Shown: positions 1 through 5,817 of the stretch, in pieces
How the letters are laid out: every line of letters starts with the position of its first letter
How positions within the stretch are numbered: position 1 is the stretch's first letter
Assembly (NCBI GenBank): GCA_027457185.1
Contig: DAIDTN010000257.1
Location: forward strand, 1-7,171
Direction: 5' to 3'
Length of the DNA: 7,171 bases
DNA from: Burkholderiales bacterium
Lineage (GTDB): Bacteria > Pseudomonadota > Gammaproteobacteria > Burkholderiales > SG8-39
The notes under the pieces: generated by a model
The model's input: only the letters and a program-made list of their open reading frames with translations
Databases searched by the model: none
Told to the model about the DNA's origin: nothing
Position numbers and translations under genes: made by a program

Positions 1-58
1 CGTACCTAAAACACGGTTATGGTTAAAAGCCACGACGGCTTGGGTTGCTTTTATACAA

Positions 59-108
59 GATCGTCGATTGCGCGCGGATGGTTCTTCATCCGTGCGCAAT
101 CGGCGATC
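59..108 (+). repeat. Long inverted repeat / hairpin in the leader of the HAD gene
   Basis: Positions 59-80 pair with 87-108 around a 6-nt loop (81-86). This gives an uninterrupted 22-bp stem in which only 64/103 and 74/93 are G-T (G-U in RNA) pairs. It lies about 40 nt before the Shine-Dalgarno of the HAD gene. No T-run follows directly; the nearest, T5 at 120-124, is 11 nt downstream. It could be the terminator of a gene left of the window, a leader structure, or a small palindromic repeat. The pairing is seen directly; the role is unknown. Confidence 0.75.
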
Positions 109-109
109 C

Positions 110-133
110 GCGCGGGCGGTTTTTCGTCCGCGC
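110..133 (+). repeat. Second GC-rich hairpin adjacent to the first
   Basis: Positions 110-118 pair with 125-133 (one G-T pair at 116/127) around a 6-nt loop that is mostly T (119-124). It starts one base after the 59-108 hairpin ends and finishes 12 nt before the Shine-Dalgarno at 146-151. In a transcript both stems would stack just upstream of the HAD start. No T-run follows, so it does not look like a standard intrinsic terminator on the plus strand. Confidence 0.6.
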
Positions 134-145
134 AAAATTGACGAT

Positions 146-151
146 AAAGGA
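146..151 (+). promoter_or_regulatory. Shine-Dalgarno that fixes the TTG start of the HAD gene
   Basis: AAAGGA lies 6 nt before the TTG at 158. The open frame extends upstream to a TTG at 68, but that would place about 30 low-complexity, Arg-rich residues encoded by the hairpins in front of the conserved first beta strand. The start at 158 is therefore preferred. Confidence 0.7.
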
Positions 152-157
152 ACTGCA

Positions 158-820
158 TTGGAACTGGTCCTATTCGATCTCGACAATACTCTGCTCGATG
201 GCGACAGCGACTACGAATGGGCGCAGTTCCTGATCGAGCAGGGGGTGCTCGAGCGCGCGACCTACGAACAGCGCAACCAGGATTTTTTCGACCAGTACAA
301 GGCCGGCCGGCTCGATATCTACGCCTTTCTCGACTTCCAGCTGGCGCCGCTGGCGCAATACCCGCGCGCGCAGCTCGATGCCTGGCACCGGCTGTTCATG
401 GCGCAGAAGATCCTGCCGATCATCTCCGCCGCCGCGCGCCGGCTGGTCAGCCGCAGCGTGCGTGACGCGCATCTGTGCGCCATCGTCACCGCCACCAATT
501 CATTTGTCACTGCGCCGATCGCGCGCGAGTTCGGCGTGCCGCATCTGGTCGCGACCGAGCCGGAGCAGATAGACGGCAGATTCACCGGCAAGGTGAGCGG
601 CACGCCGTGCTTTCGCGAGGGCAAGGTTACCCGGGTGGAGCAATGGCTGGCGGCGCAGGGAAGGCGCTGGGACGATTTTGCCGAAACCCGGTTTTACAGC
701 GATTCCCACAATGATCTGCCGCTGCTCGAGCGGGTCACGCACCCGGTCGCGGTGCGCCCCGATCATCCGCTCAAGAAGGCGGCCTTGGCGCGCGGCTGGG
801 AGGTCATCGCGCTCGACTAG
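158..820 (+). CDS. HAD-superfamily phosphatase, subfamily IB (SerB-like)
   Basis: A cytoplasmic phosphatase of the haloacid dehalogenase superfamily, 220 aa from the TTG start. Motif I is FDLDNTLL, with the nucleophile Asp7 and general acid/base Asp9. An alpha-helical cap follows (about 15-95). Motif II is the Thr of IVTATNSF (about 111). The motif III lysine lies in CFREGKV (about 156), and motif IV is YSDSHNDLPLL with Asp182 and Asp186 for Mg2+. The motif spacing and the helical cap inserted after motif I match the HAD-IB group that includes phosphoserine phosphatase, but substrate-specific residues cannot be assigned, so serB is not claimed. It is the first gene of the plus-strand series, 166 nt ahead of pcnB. 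From memory, the same HAD gene often precedes pcnB in betaproteobacteria. All catalytic motifs are intact. Confidence 0.9.
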   Translation: MELVLFDLDNTLLDGDSDYEWAQFLIEQGVLERATYEQRNQDFFDQYKAGRLDIYAFLDFQLAPLAQYPRAQLDAWHRLFMAQKILPIISAAARRLVSRSVRDAHLCAIVTATNSFVTAPIAREFGVPHLVATEPEQIDGRFTGKVSGTPCFREGKVTRVEQWLAAQGRRWDDFAETRFYSDSHNDLPLLERVTHPVAVRPDHPLKKAALARGWEVIALD

Positions 821-986
821 CTCGGCGCGTTACAGCCGAATGCCGAAACCGAGGTAATTTGAGGTATCATCCGGGCCACAGTGGCATCGCGCCCAGTCCG
901 CTTACCCCGGGGCAATGTCCAGGCCCTTTTCCATGCAAGCTCGAACCCGCCGGCAGGTCCCGCTCTAGCCCGTCCAATTTCGCACT

Positions 987-2321
987 TTGATCAAGAAATT
1001 CATCCGCCGCATGTTCAACATGGGCGCAGAACCTGAGCCCAGGATCTACGCGCGCGACAAGCACGGCATCGCCCGCAGTTCCATCAGCCATGGCGCGCTC
1101 AAGGTGTGCGAGATCCTGCGCGCGCACAATTACTCCGGCTACATCGTCGGCGGCGCGGTGCGCGACCTGCTGCTCGGGGTCGTTCCCAAGGACTTCGACG
1201 TCGCCACCGATGCGCACCCGGACGAGGTGCACCGTCTGTTCCGGCGCTCGCATCTGATCGGCCGGCGCTTCAAGCTGGTGCACGTGCTGTTCGGACCGGA
1301 GACGGTCGAGGTGTCCACCTTCCGCGCCGGCGAAGGCGGGGAAGCCGACGAGCACGGCCGGCTTCTGCGCGACAACGTCTACGGCACGCGGGTGCAGGAC
1401 GCGGCGCGGCGCGATTTTACCGCCAACGCGCTGTACTACGACCCGCACGACGAAACCGTGCTCGACTACCACGGCGGCTTCGCCGACGTGCGCAAGAAGA
1501 CCATGCGCATCATCGGCGATCCGGCCCTGCGTTTCCGCGAGGACCCGGTGCGCATGCTGCGGGCGGTGCGCTTCGCCGCCAAGCTCGGCTTCAGCATAGA
1601 CCAGAAAACGCGCGCGCCGATCCGCGAACTGGCCGACCTGATCGAGAACGTGCCGGCCGCGCGCTTGTTCGAGGAAATGCTGAAGCTGCTGCTGTCGGGC
1701 CATTCGGCGGCCTGCCTGGCGCAGCTGCGCAAGGAAGGCCTGCACCACGGCCTGCTGCCGCTCCTGGACGTGATCGTGGAGCAGCCGCAGGGGGAGCGCT
1801 TCCTGCGCCTCGCGCTCGACCAGACCGATGCGCGCATCCGCGCTGGAAAGTCGGTTTCACCCGCCTTCCTGTTCGCAGCGCTGCTGTGGCACGAGGTGCT
1901 GGCAGCGTGGAAAATCAACGAAGGCAAAGACCTGCGCAGCATCCCCGCGCTGTACCTCGCCATGGACCAGGTGCTGGACGCGCAGACCGACAAACTGTCT
2001 ATTCCGCGGCGTCTGACCACGACGATGAAGGAGATCTGGTCGCTGCAACCGCGTCTGGAACAGCGCTCGGGCAAGCGCGCCTTCGTACTGCTCACCCACC
2101 CGCGTTTTCGCGCCGGCTACGATTTCATGCTGCTGCGCGCCGAGAGCGGCGAGGTGCCGATGGAACTCGCCAACTGGTGGACCCGCTTCCAGGACGCGGA
2201 AATGGAAGAGCGCAATGCCATGCTGATCCCCGACGCCGCGCCGAAGAAGCGGCCGCGCCGCCGGCGCAAGAGCACCAGCGGAAGCGCGCCCGCGCCGGCC
2301 CGGGACGGCCCGGAGAACTAA
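987..2321 (+). CDS. pcnB: Poly(A) polymerase I, PcnB
   Basis: Adds 3' poly(A) tails to RNA, which in bacteria promotes decay by exonucleases and the degradosome. The protein is 444 aa, close to the roughly 450-470 aa usual for the family. The nucleotidyltransferase head shows GGAVRD (55-60) and the metal-binding DFD (69-71); the acidic residue in VEVSTFR (108) probably supplies the third carboxylate. RRDFTANAL (141-149) and RFREDPVRMLRAVRFAAKL (182-200) are typical of class II tRNA nucleotidyltransferase/poly(A) polymerases. The full-length tail and the strongly basic C-terminus (PKKRPRRRRKS, 419-429) favour PcnB over CCA-adding enzyme. An in-frame TAG at 966 limits the start to 987 (TTG, giving MIKKFIRRMF) or ATG at 1011 or 1020. 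The TTG is preferred because a MIxKFIRR-like N-terminus is familiar in betaproteobacterial PcnB. None of these starts has a clear Shine-Dalgarno. Confidence 0.94.
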   Translation: MIKKFIRRMFNMGAEPEPRIYARDKHGIARSSISHGALKVCEILRAHNYSGYIVGGAVRDLLLGVVPKDFDVATDAHPDEVHRLFRRSHLIGRRFKLVHVLFGPETVEVSTFRAGEGGEADEHGRLLRDNVYGTRVQDAARRDFTANALYYDPHDETVLDYHGGFADVRKKTMRIIGDPALRFREDPVRMLRAVRFAAKLGFSIDQKTRAPIRELADLIENVPAARLFEEMLKLLLSGHSAACLAQLRKEGLHHGLLPLLDVIVEQPQGERFLRLALDQTDARIRAGKSVSPAFLFAALLWHEVLAAWKINEGKDLRSIPALYLAMDQVLDAQTDKLSIPRRLTTTMKEIWSLQPRLEQRSGKRAFVLLTHPRFRAGYDFMLLRAESGEVPMELANWWTRFQDAEMEERNAMLIPDAAPKKRPRRRRKSTSGSAPAPARDGPEN

Positions 2322-2397
2322 GCGCGGAGTATGCGGAGCCCTTGCTTGCGACACTTTGGTTTTCCCCTGAGAGCCCGGCGCTAACCAATCGACAGCG

Positions 2398-2883
2398 ATG
2401 CACACTGCATTCATCGCCCTGGGCAGCAATCTCGACGAACCCGAGACGAAGGTGCGCCGGGGAATCGCGGCGCTGGCCGAATTGCCGCAGTCGCGCCTGG
2501 CGGCCGCATCCTCGCTCTACCGCAGCGCTCCCGTCGGCTATGCCGACCAGGCCGATTTCGTCAACGCCGTGGCGCAACTGTCCACCGCGCTCCTGCCACA
2601 GGATCTGCTCGCCGCGCTGCTCGGCATCGAGAAGCGCTTCGGCCGCGAGCGTTCTTTTCGCGACGCGCCGCGCACGCTGGACCTGGACTTGCTGCTCTAC
2701 GATGCGCGATGCATCGCCGAACCCGGCCTCACCGTGCCGCATCCGCGCATGCACCGGCGCGCCTTCGTGCTCGCGCCGCTGGTCGAGATCGCCCCCACCT
2801 GCATCATTCCCGGCATCGGCCCCGCCGTGGACTGGCTCGAGCGCTGCGCCGATCAAGCCGTCGTCCGGATTGGCGCGCAGTGA
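2398..2883 (+). CDS. folK: 2-amino-4-hydroxy-6-hydroxymethyldihydropteridine pyrophosphokinase (HPPK)
   Basis: Transfers pyrophosphate from ATP to 6-hydroxymethyl-dihydropterin, the step before dihydropteroate synthase in folate synthesis; cytoplasmic. The protein is 161 aa, the usual length for a monofunctional HPPK. It begins with the family signature FIALGSNL (5-12), then YRSAPVGYADQADFVNAV (41-58). The core signature RDAPRTLDLDLLLYD (88-102) carries Asp95 and Asp97, which bind two Mg2+ in this family, and VPHPRMHRRAFVLAPLVEI (113-131) follows. The start is ATG at 2398, with no good Shine-Dalgarno before it. It lies 76 nt after pcnB, with no terminator between them, so co-transcription is likely. 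No folP or folB domain is fused to it. Confidence 0.96.
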   Translation: MHTAFIALGSNLDEPETKVRRGIAALAELPQSRLAAASSLYRSAPVGYADQADFVNAVAQLSTALLPQDLLAALLGIEKRFGRERSFRDAPRTLDLDLLLYDARCIAEPGLTVPHPRMHRRAFVLAPLVEIAPTCIIPGIGPAVDWLERCADQAVVRIGAQ

Positions 2884-2929
2884 AACAGACTTTTGCGCCC
2901 GCCGCCTCCGCTGCGGTTAAACTTGGCAT

Positions 2930-3586
2930 ATGAATCGCGCCGCGACCGGCTTGGATAAGTACCGACACATCGTCGTCGAGGGTCCGATAGGCGTAGGCAA
3001 GACCAGCCTCGCCCGGCGCCTCGCCGAGCATCTGAACGCTGCGCTGCTGCTGGAGCACCCGGAGCAGAACCCGTTTCTCGAGCGCTTCTACCAGGACATG
3101 GAACGCTACGCACTGCCGACGCAGTTGTTTTTTCTGTTCCAGCGCCTCAACCAGCTGCGCGAACTCACCCAGATCGACATGTTCAGCCAGGTGACGGTGG
3201 CCGATTTCCTGCTCGACAAGGATCCGCTGTTCGCGCGCCTCACCCTAGGCAACGACGAATTGCACCTGTACCAGCAGATCTACGCCAGCCTCTCGCCGCA
3301 GGCGCCGCGGCCGGACCTGGTGATCTACCTGCAGGCGCAGACCGAAACGCTGGTGGAGCGCGTCAGGCGCCGCGGCGCGGAGTTCGAACGGCTGATCTCG
3401 GAAACCTACCTCTCCCTGGTTGCGGACAGCTACAACCGGTTTTTCTACCACCACACCGGCACGCCGGTGCTGATCGTCAACTCCGAGCGGCTCAATTTCG
3501 TCGACCGGCCCGCCGATTTCGGCCTGCTGCTCGAGCGCATCGCAGCCATGCGCGGGCAGCGCGAGTTTTTCAACCTGGGTGAATAA
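2930..3586 (+). CDS. Deoxynucleoside kinase family protein (P-loop)
   Basis: Probably phosphorylates deoxynucleosides with ATP for dNTP salvage; cytoplasmic, 218 aa. The Walker A loop is GPIGVGKT (18-25). VADFLLDKDPLFARLTL (90-106) sits where the family has its DR/ER-type catalytic segment. RVRRRGAEFER (144-154) looks like the Arg-rich lid, and YLSLVADSYNRFF (160-172) resembles the tail helix of dNK/dCK/dGK enzymes. Which base it prefers cannot be read from the sequence. The gene starts 46 nt after folK, and its TAA lies one base before the panC ATG, so translational coupling to panC is likely. No clear Shine-Dalgarno precedes its ATG. A dNTP salvage enzyme and a ribonucleotide reductase share this window, but on opposite strands, and nothing shows that they are functionally linked. 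Confidence 0.88.
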   Translation: MNRAATGLDKYRHIVVEGPIGVGKTSLARRLAEHLNAALLLEHPEQNPFLERFYQDMERYALPTQLFFLFQRLNQLRELTQIDMFSQVTVADFLLDKDPLFARLTLGNDELHLYQQIYASLSPQAPRPDLVIYLQAQTETLVERVRRRGAEFERLISETYLSLVADSYNRFFYHHTGTPVLIVNSERLNFVDRPADFGLLLERIAAMRGQREFFNLGE

Positions 3587-3587
3587 C

Positions 3588-4418
3588 ATGGACATCGTCA
3601 CTTCCGTCACGGCATTGCGCGAGCGGCTGCAGCGCGAGCCCAATAACGTGTTCGTGCCCACCATGGGTAACCTGCACGAAGGCCATATTGACCTGATACG
3701 CATCGGCAAACCCAAGGCCGCGTGCACGGTGGTGAGCATATTCGTCAACCGCCTGCAGTTCGGTCCGAAGGAGGATTTCGAGCGCTATCCGCGCACCTTT
3801 CAGAGCGACTGCGACAAACTCCGCAGCGCCGGCGTGGACGTCGTATTCGCGCCCGACGAAAAGGAAATCTACCCCGAGCCGCAGACCTTCGCGGTCGAAC
3901 CCTCCGACCTGCAGCACATCCTCGACGGCGCGTTCCGCCCGGGGCATTTCCGCGGCGTCGCCACGGTGGTGCTGAAGCTGTTCAACATGGTCATGCCGCA
4001 CGCGGCGATCTTCGGCAAGAAGGACTACCAGCAGTACCTGGTGCTGCGCGACATGGTGCGCCAGTTCGCGCTGCCGGTGGAAATCATCCCGGCCGAGACG
4101 GTACGCGCCGCCGACGGCCTGGCATTGTCTTCGCGCAACGGCTATCTGAGCCCGGCCGAGCGCGCCGAGGCGCCGCGCCTGTATGCGCTGCTCAGGAGCG
4201 CGCGCGAAAGCATCGCCAAAGGCGAGCGCAATTTCCAGCGCATCGAGCTCGAAGCCATGTCGCTGCTGTCGCAAAACGGCTGGGCGCCGCAATACGTCTC
4301 GGTGCGCCGCCGCGCGGACCTGCAGGCGCCCGCGCCCGAGGCGCGCGAACTGGTGGTGCTCGCCGCCGCATACCTCGGCAAAACGCGGCTCATCGACAAC
4401 ATCGAAGTGACCCTGTAG
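3588..4418 (+). CDS. panC: Pantothenate synthetase (pantoate--beta-alanine ligase)
   Basis: Joins pantoate and beta-alanine using ATP, through a pantoyl-adenylate, to make pantothenate for coenzyme A; cytoplasmic. The protein is 276 aa, typical for the family. Signatures in order are VPTMGNLHEGH (23-33, ATP HIGH-type loop), SIFVNRLQFGPKEDFERYPRT (50-70), RPGHFRGVATVV (117-128), IFGKKDYQQ (141-149) and LALSSRNGYL (178-187, KMSKS-like loop). The ATG at 3588 is preferred; a GTG three codons earlier (3579) overlaps the kinase stop and would add only three residues. GGGTGA at 3577-3582, inside the end of the kinase gene, is a weak ribosome binding site, consistent with coupled translation. panB is not next to it. 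Confidence 0.96.
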   Translation: MDIVTSVTALRERLQREPNNVFVPTMGNLHEGHIDLIRIGKPKAACTVVSIFVNRLQFGPKEDFERYPRTFQSDCDKLRSAGVDVVFAPDEKEIYPEPQTFAVEPSDLQHILDGAFRPGHFRGVATVVLKLFNMVMPHAAIFGKKDYQQYLVLRDMVRQFALPVEIIPAETVRAADGLALSSRNGYLSPAERAEAPRLYALLRSARESIAKGERNFQRIELEAMSLLSQNGWAPQYVSVRRRADLQAPAPEARELVVLAAAYLGKTRLIDNIEVTL

Positions 4419-4457
4419 GTCCGATTCGGGCAAGTTGGTTTCGGCATTCATTTCTGC

Positions 4458-4462
4458 GAGGA
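4458..4462 (+). promoter_or_regulatory. Shine-Dalgarno of the MliC-like lipoprotein gene
   Basis: GAGGA lies 7 nt before the ATG at 4470. It is the best ribosome binding site on the plus strand of this window and supports this start. Confidence 0.7.
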
Positions 4463-4469
4463 TACGACT

Positions 4470-4823
4470 ATGAAACATCGAATCACCCGCGCGGCAGCGC
4501 TCGCCAGCGCAACTATGGTGTTGAGCGCATGCAGCAGCGTGAGCCTGTGGCCCTTCGGCGGCGACCAGGAACGGGATACTTCACGCCCCCCGGCCGGCGC
4601 GACCACGTATCAGTGCGACAACAGCAAGCGCTTTTTCGTGCGCTATCTGGACAACGACGCCGCCTGGGTGATCCTGCCGGACCGCCAATTCCGTCTGAAC
4701 AAAGCCGCGTCGGGCAGCAGCTACAGCAACGGCAGCGACACGCTCGAGATCAAAGGCGGCGTGGCGACGCTCTCGGACGGCGCGAACGTGACTCACGCCA
4801 ACTGCAAGGCAGCCGGCGGCTGA
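4470..4823 (+). CDS. mliC: MliC-type lipoprotein, predicted inhibitor of C-type lysozyme
   Basis: A small exported lipoprotein of 117 aa. The N-terminus has basic residues, a hydrophobic stretch (about 8-18) and the lipobox L-S-A-C (18-21), so Cys21 would be lipidated. The residue after Cys is Ser, consistent with transfer to the outer membrane. After a linker, residues 47-112 match the MliC/PliC fold: YQCDNSKRFFVRY at the start, SGSSYSNGSDTLEIKGGVATL (81-101) as the signature loop region, and a final Cys112 that can bond to Cys49. Known family members bind the lysozyme active-site cleft with the conserved Ser-Gly-rich loop and protect the cell wall from host or environmental lysozyme. It lies 51 nt after panC and has its own good Shine-Dalgarno; whether it shares the panC transcript is unclear. 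It converges with nrdG. Confidence 0.82.
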   Translation: MKHRITRAAALASATMVLSACSSVSLWPFGGDQERDTSRPPAGATTYQCDNSKRFFVRYLDNDAAWVILPDRQFRLNKAASGSSYSNGSDTLEIKGGVATLSDGANVTHANCKAAGG

Positions 4824-4825
4824 GC

Positions 4826-4844
4826 GGCGGGAGCTAAGCCCGCC
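4826..4844. terminator. Possible bidirectional hairpin between convergent genes
   Basis: A 6-bp all-GC stem (4826-4831 with 4839-4844) and a 7-nt loop fill most of the 32-nt gap between the lipoprotein stop (4823) and the nrdG stop (4856). The place suits a shared terminator, but neither strand has a T-run after the stem, so an intrinsic terminator is only a weak possibility. Confidence 0.3.
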
Positions 4845-4855
4845 AGACTCGCTCG

Positions 4856-5602
4856 CTATGCACGCCGCAGGCTGAACTGCACAAAGCGCCGCGCGAGAGC
4901 ATCCAGTTCCGCCGCGACGGGTGCGCCCTCGGGACGGAACGCGACGCAGCCGCTCGCGCGGAATTCCTGCAGCGCATAGCGGCGCACCCCCAGATCGGCG
5001 AGCGTTTGCGCCAGGCGCTCGAGGTCGGCCGCGCTAAGGAACCCGGCATGCCAGGTGGTGCGAAACTCGCAGTCCACGCCGCTCGCGAGCAATGCCTGCG
5101 CGCTTTCCAGCGCCGCCGCGCCGCTCCCGCGCACCCCGGTAATGCGCTCGTAGACCGAGTCGAACGGCGCCTTGGCGTCGAAGCCGACCCAATCGACCAA
5201 GGGCAGAACCTCGGCGAAACGGCGCGGATAGATGCCGGCGCTGTGCAAACCGATGCGATAGCCCATAACCCTGGCTGCGCGCATCGCCCGCGCCAGCCCC
5301 GGCTGGCCGGTCGGCTCGCCGCCGCTGAATACGACGGCGTCGAGCAGCCCGCGGCGGCGGCGCAGAAAATCCAGCACCTCGTTCCAGACGATTTCCGCGG
5401 CCGCTGCGCCCGACTGCAGGTGCGGGTTGTGGCAGTAGCTGCAGCGCCAGGGACAGCCCTGGCAGTACACCACCGCAGCCAGCTCGCCGGGATAATCGGT
5501 CGCGGAAAGCGGCGTCAGCCCGCCGACGCGCAGCGGCGCTGCCGCTGCTTCAGCGCAGACCGGCGCGGGACTCGGTGAAGAACTTGCGTTCGTAATGCTC
5601 AC
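4856..5602 (-). CDS. nrdG: Anaerobic ribonucleoside-triphosphate reductase activating protein (radical SAM)
   Basis: The radical-SAM activase that cleaves S-adenosylmethionine and abstracts hydrogen from a glycine in its partner to form the glycyl radical of class III ribonucleotide reductase; cytoplasmic and oxygen sensitive. The protein is 248 aa as called. The [4Fe-4S] motif is CPWRCSYC (Cys50, 54, 57), preceded by an extra Cys47. VFSGGEPTGQP (91-101) is the SAM-binding GGE region, and GFDAKAPFDSVYERITG lies further on. It is longer than the roughly 155-aa E. coli NrdG and fits the longer NrdG2-type branch, whose N-terminus usually begins near RVGGLTPLSATDYPG (25-39). The only ATG/GTG/TTG start before that conserved block is GTG at 5602, which adds about 24 variable residues and overlaps the glycyl-radical gene by 53 nt. 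The neighbouring genes identify its target as the split NrdD here. Confidence 0.92.
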   Translation of the reverse strand: MSITNASSSPSPAPVCAEAAAAPLRVGGLTPLSATDYPGELAAVVYCQGCPWRCSYCHNPHLQSGAAAAEIVWNEVLDFLRRRRGLLDAVVFSGGEPTGQPGLARAMRAARVMGYRIGLHSAGIYPRRFAEVLPLVDWVGFDAKAPFDSVYERITGVRGSGAAALESAQALLASGVDCEFRTTWHAGFLSAADLERLAQTLADLGVRRYALQEFRASGCVAFRPEGAPVAAELDALARRFVQFSLRRA

Positions 5603-5735
5603 CTTTCTTGCCGGTGTTGAAGGATGCCACCGGCCGGTGGTAACCCATCACGCGGGTCCATACTTCGCAGCGTTGCCGCTCGTCGTCGCGCAGCTCGATT
5701 TTGATAAAGGCTTGCGCTTCCGTTACTGCATTCAT
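5550..5735 (-). CDS. Free-standing glycyl-radical domain of anaerobic ribonucleotide reductase
   Basis: A 61-aa protein corresponding to the C-terminal glycyl-radical domain of class III NrdD. Residues 22-53 read RCEVWTRVMGYHRPVASFN followed by TGKKGEHYERKFF. The RVxGY motif (28-32) has the radical-bearing Gly31, and FNxGK (39-43) with the E/R-rich tail matches the end of ordinary NrdD proteins. The start is ATG at 5735, eight nt after AAAGGAG. An in-frame ATG at 5777 lies inside the palindrome and is less likely. The N-terminal 20 residues (MNAVTEAQAFIKIELRDDER) form a short leader. It lies between the truncated nrdD and nrdG, and nrdG begins inside its last codons. The inferred role is to dock with the upstream NrdD subunit and be activated by NrdG; GrcA (YfiD), the small glycyl-radical partner of pyruvate formate-lyase, is an analogy. 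A broken fused gene is the alternative. Confidence 0.85.
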   Translation of the reverse strand: MNAVTEAQAFIKIELRDDERQRCEVWTRVMGYHRPVASFNTGKKGEHYERKFFTESRAGLR

Positions 5736-5743
5736 GGCATTCT

Positions 5744-5750
5744 CTCCTTT
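5744..5750 (-). promoter_or_regulatory. Strong Shine-Dalgarno of the glycyl-radical gene
   Basis: On the minus strand AAAGGAG lies 8 nt before the ATG at 5735. It is the strongest ribosome binding site in the window. It is the main sign that the small open frame is translated as a separate protein and is not just the dead tail of nrdD. Confidence 0.8.
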
Positions 5751-5762
5751 GTTGTTCGTGCC

Positions 5763-5817
5763 AGGGTCTGTTGACATTCACCGCATGAGACTCATGTGTT
5801 GAATGTCAACAGACCCT
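5763..5817. repeat. 55-bp near-perfect palindrome at the nrdD split point
   Basis: Arms 5763-5780 and 5800-5817 pair perfectly over 18 bp. After one mismatch (5781/5799), 5782-5789 pair with 5791-5798 (one G-T pair), leaving a single central base. The arms begin with GGGTCTGTTGACATTCA. The repeat overlaps the TAG stop of nrdD (5818-5816 on the minus strand) and ends 13 nt upstream of the glycyl gene's Shine-Dalgarno. It could be a small non-autonomous transposable repeat or a strong RNA hairpin between cistrons. No T-run follows on the minus strand, and no obvious target duplication flanks it (TA on one side, TG on the other). Confidence 0.85.

Noticed and set aside
24..57. Possible sigma-70 promoter with TATACA near 52-57
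   Set aside because: No acceptable -35 element at 16-18 nt spacing; not supportable.
68..157. N-terminal extension of the HAD protein from TTG 68
   Set aside because: It is encoded by the hairpin region, is Arg-rich and unlike the family, and the Shine-Dalgarno at 146-151 points to TTG 158.
851..870. Imperfect direct repeat of GAGGTA upstream of pcnB
   Set aside because: Two 6-bp copies 4 nt apart are too short to separate from chance.
1106..2920. 604-codon open frame overlapping pcnB and folK on the same strand
   Set aside because: It is Arg/Ala/Pro-rich, shows no family motif and is explained as a shifted-frame shadow of two well-supported genes in GC-rich DNA.
3570..4478. 302-codon open frame antisense to panC
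   Set aside because: No recognisable motif; its composition is that of an antisense shadow in GC-rich coding DNA.
5771..5776. TTGACA inside each palindrome arm as a -35 promoter box
   Set aside because: No TATAAT-like sequence lies 16-18 nt away on either strand; the match comes with the repeat arm.
5797..5810. FNR-like half sites (TTGA...TCAA) in the palindrome, which would suit an anaerobic gene
   Set aside because: The half sites are 3 nt apart, not the spacing of a TTGAT-N4-ATCAA box.
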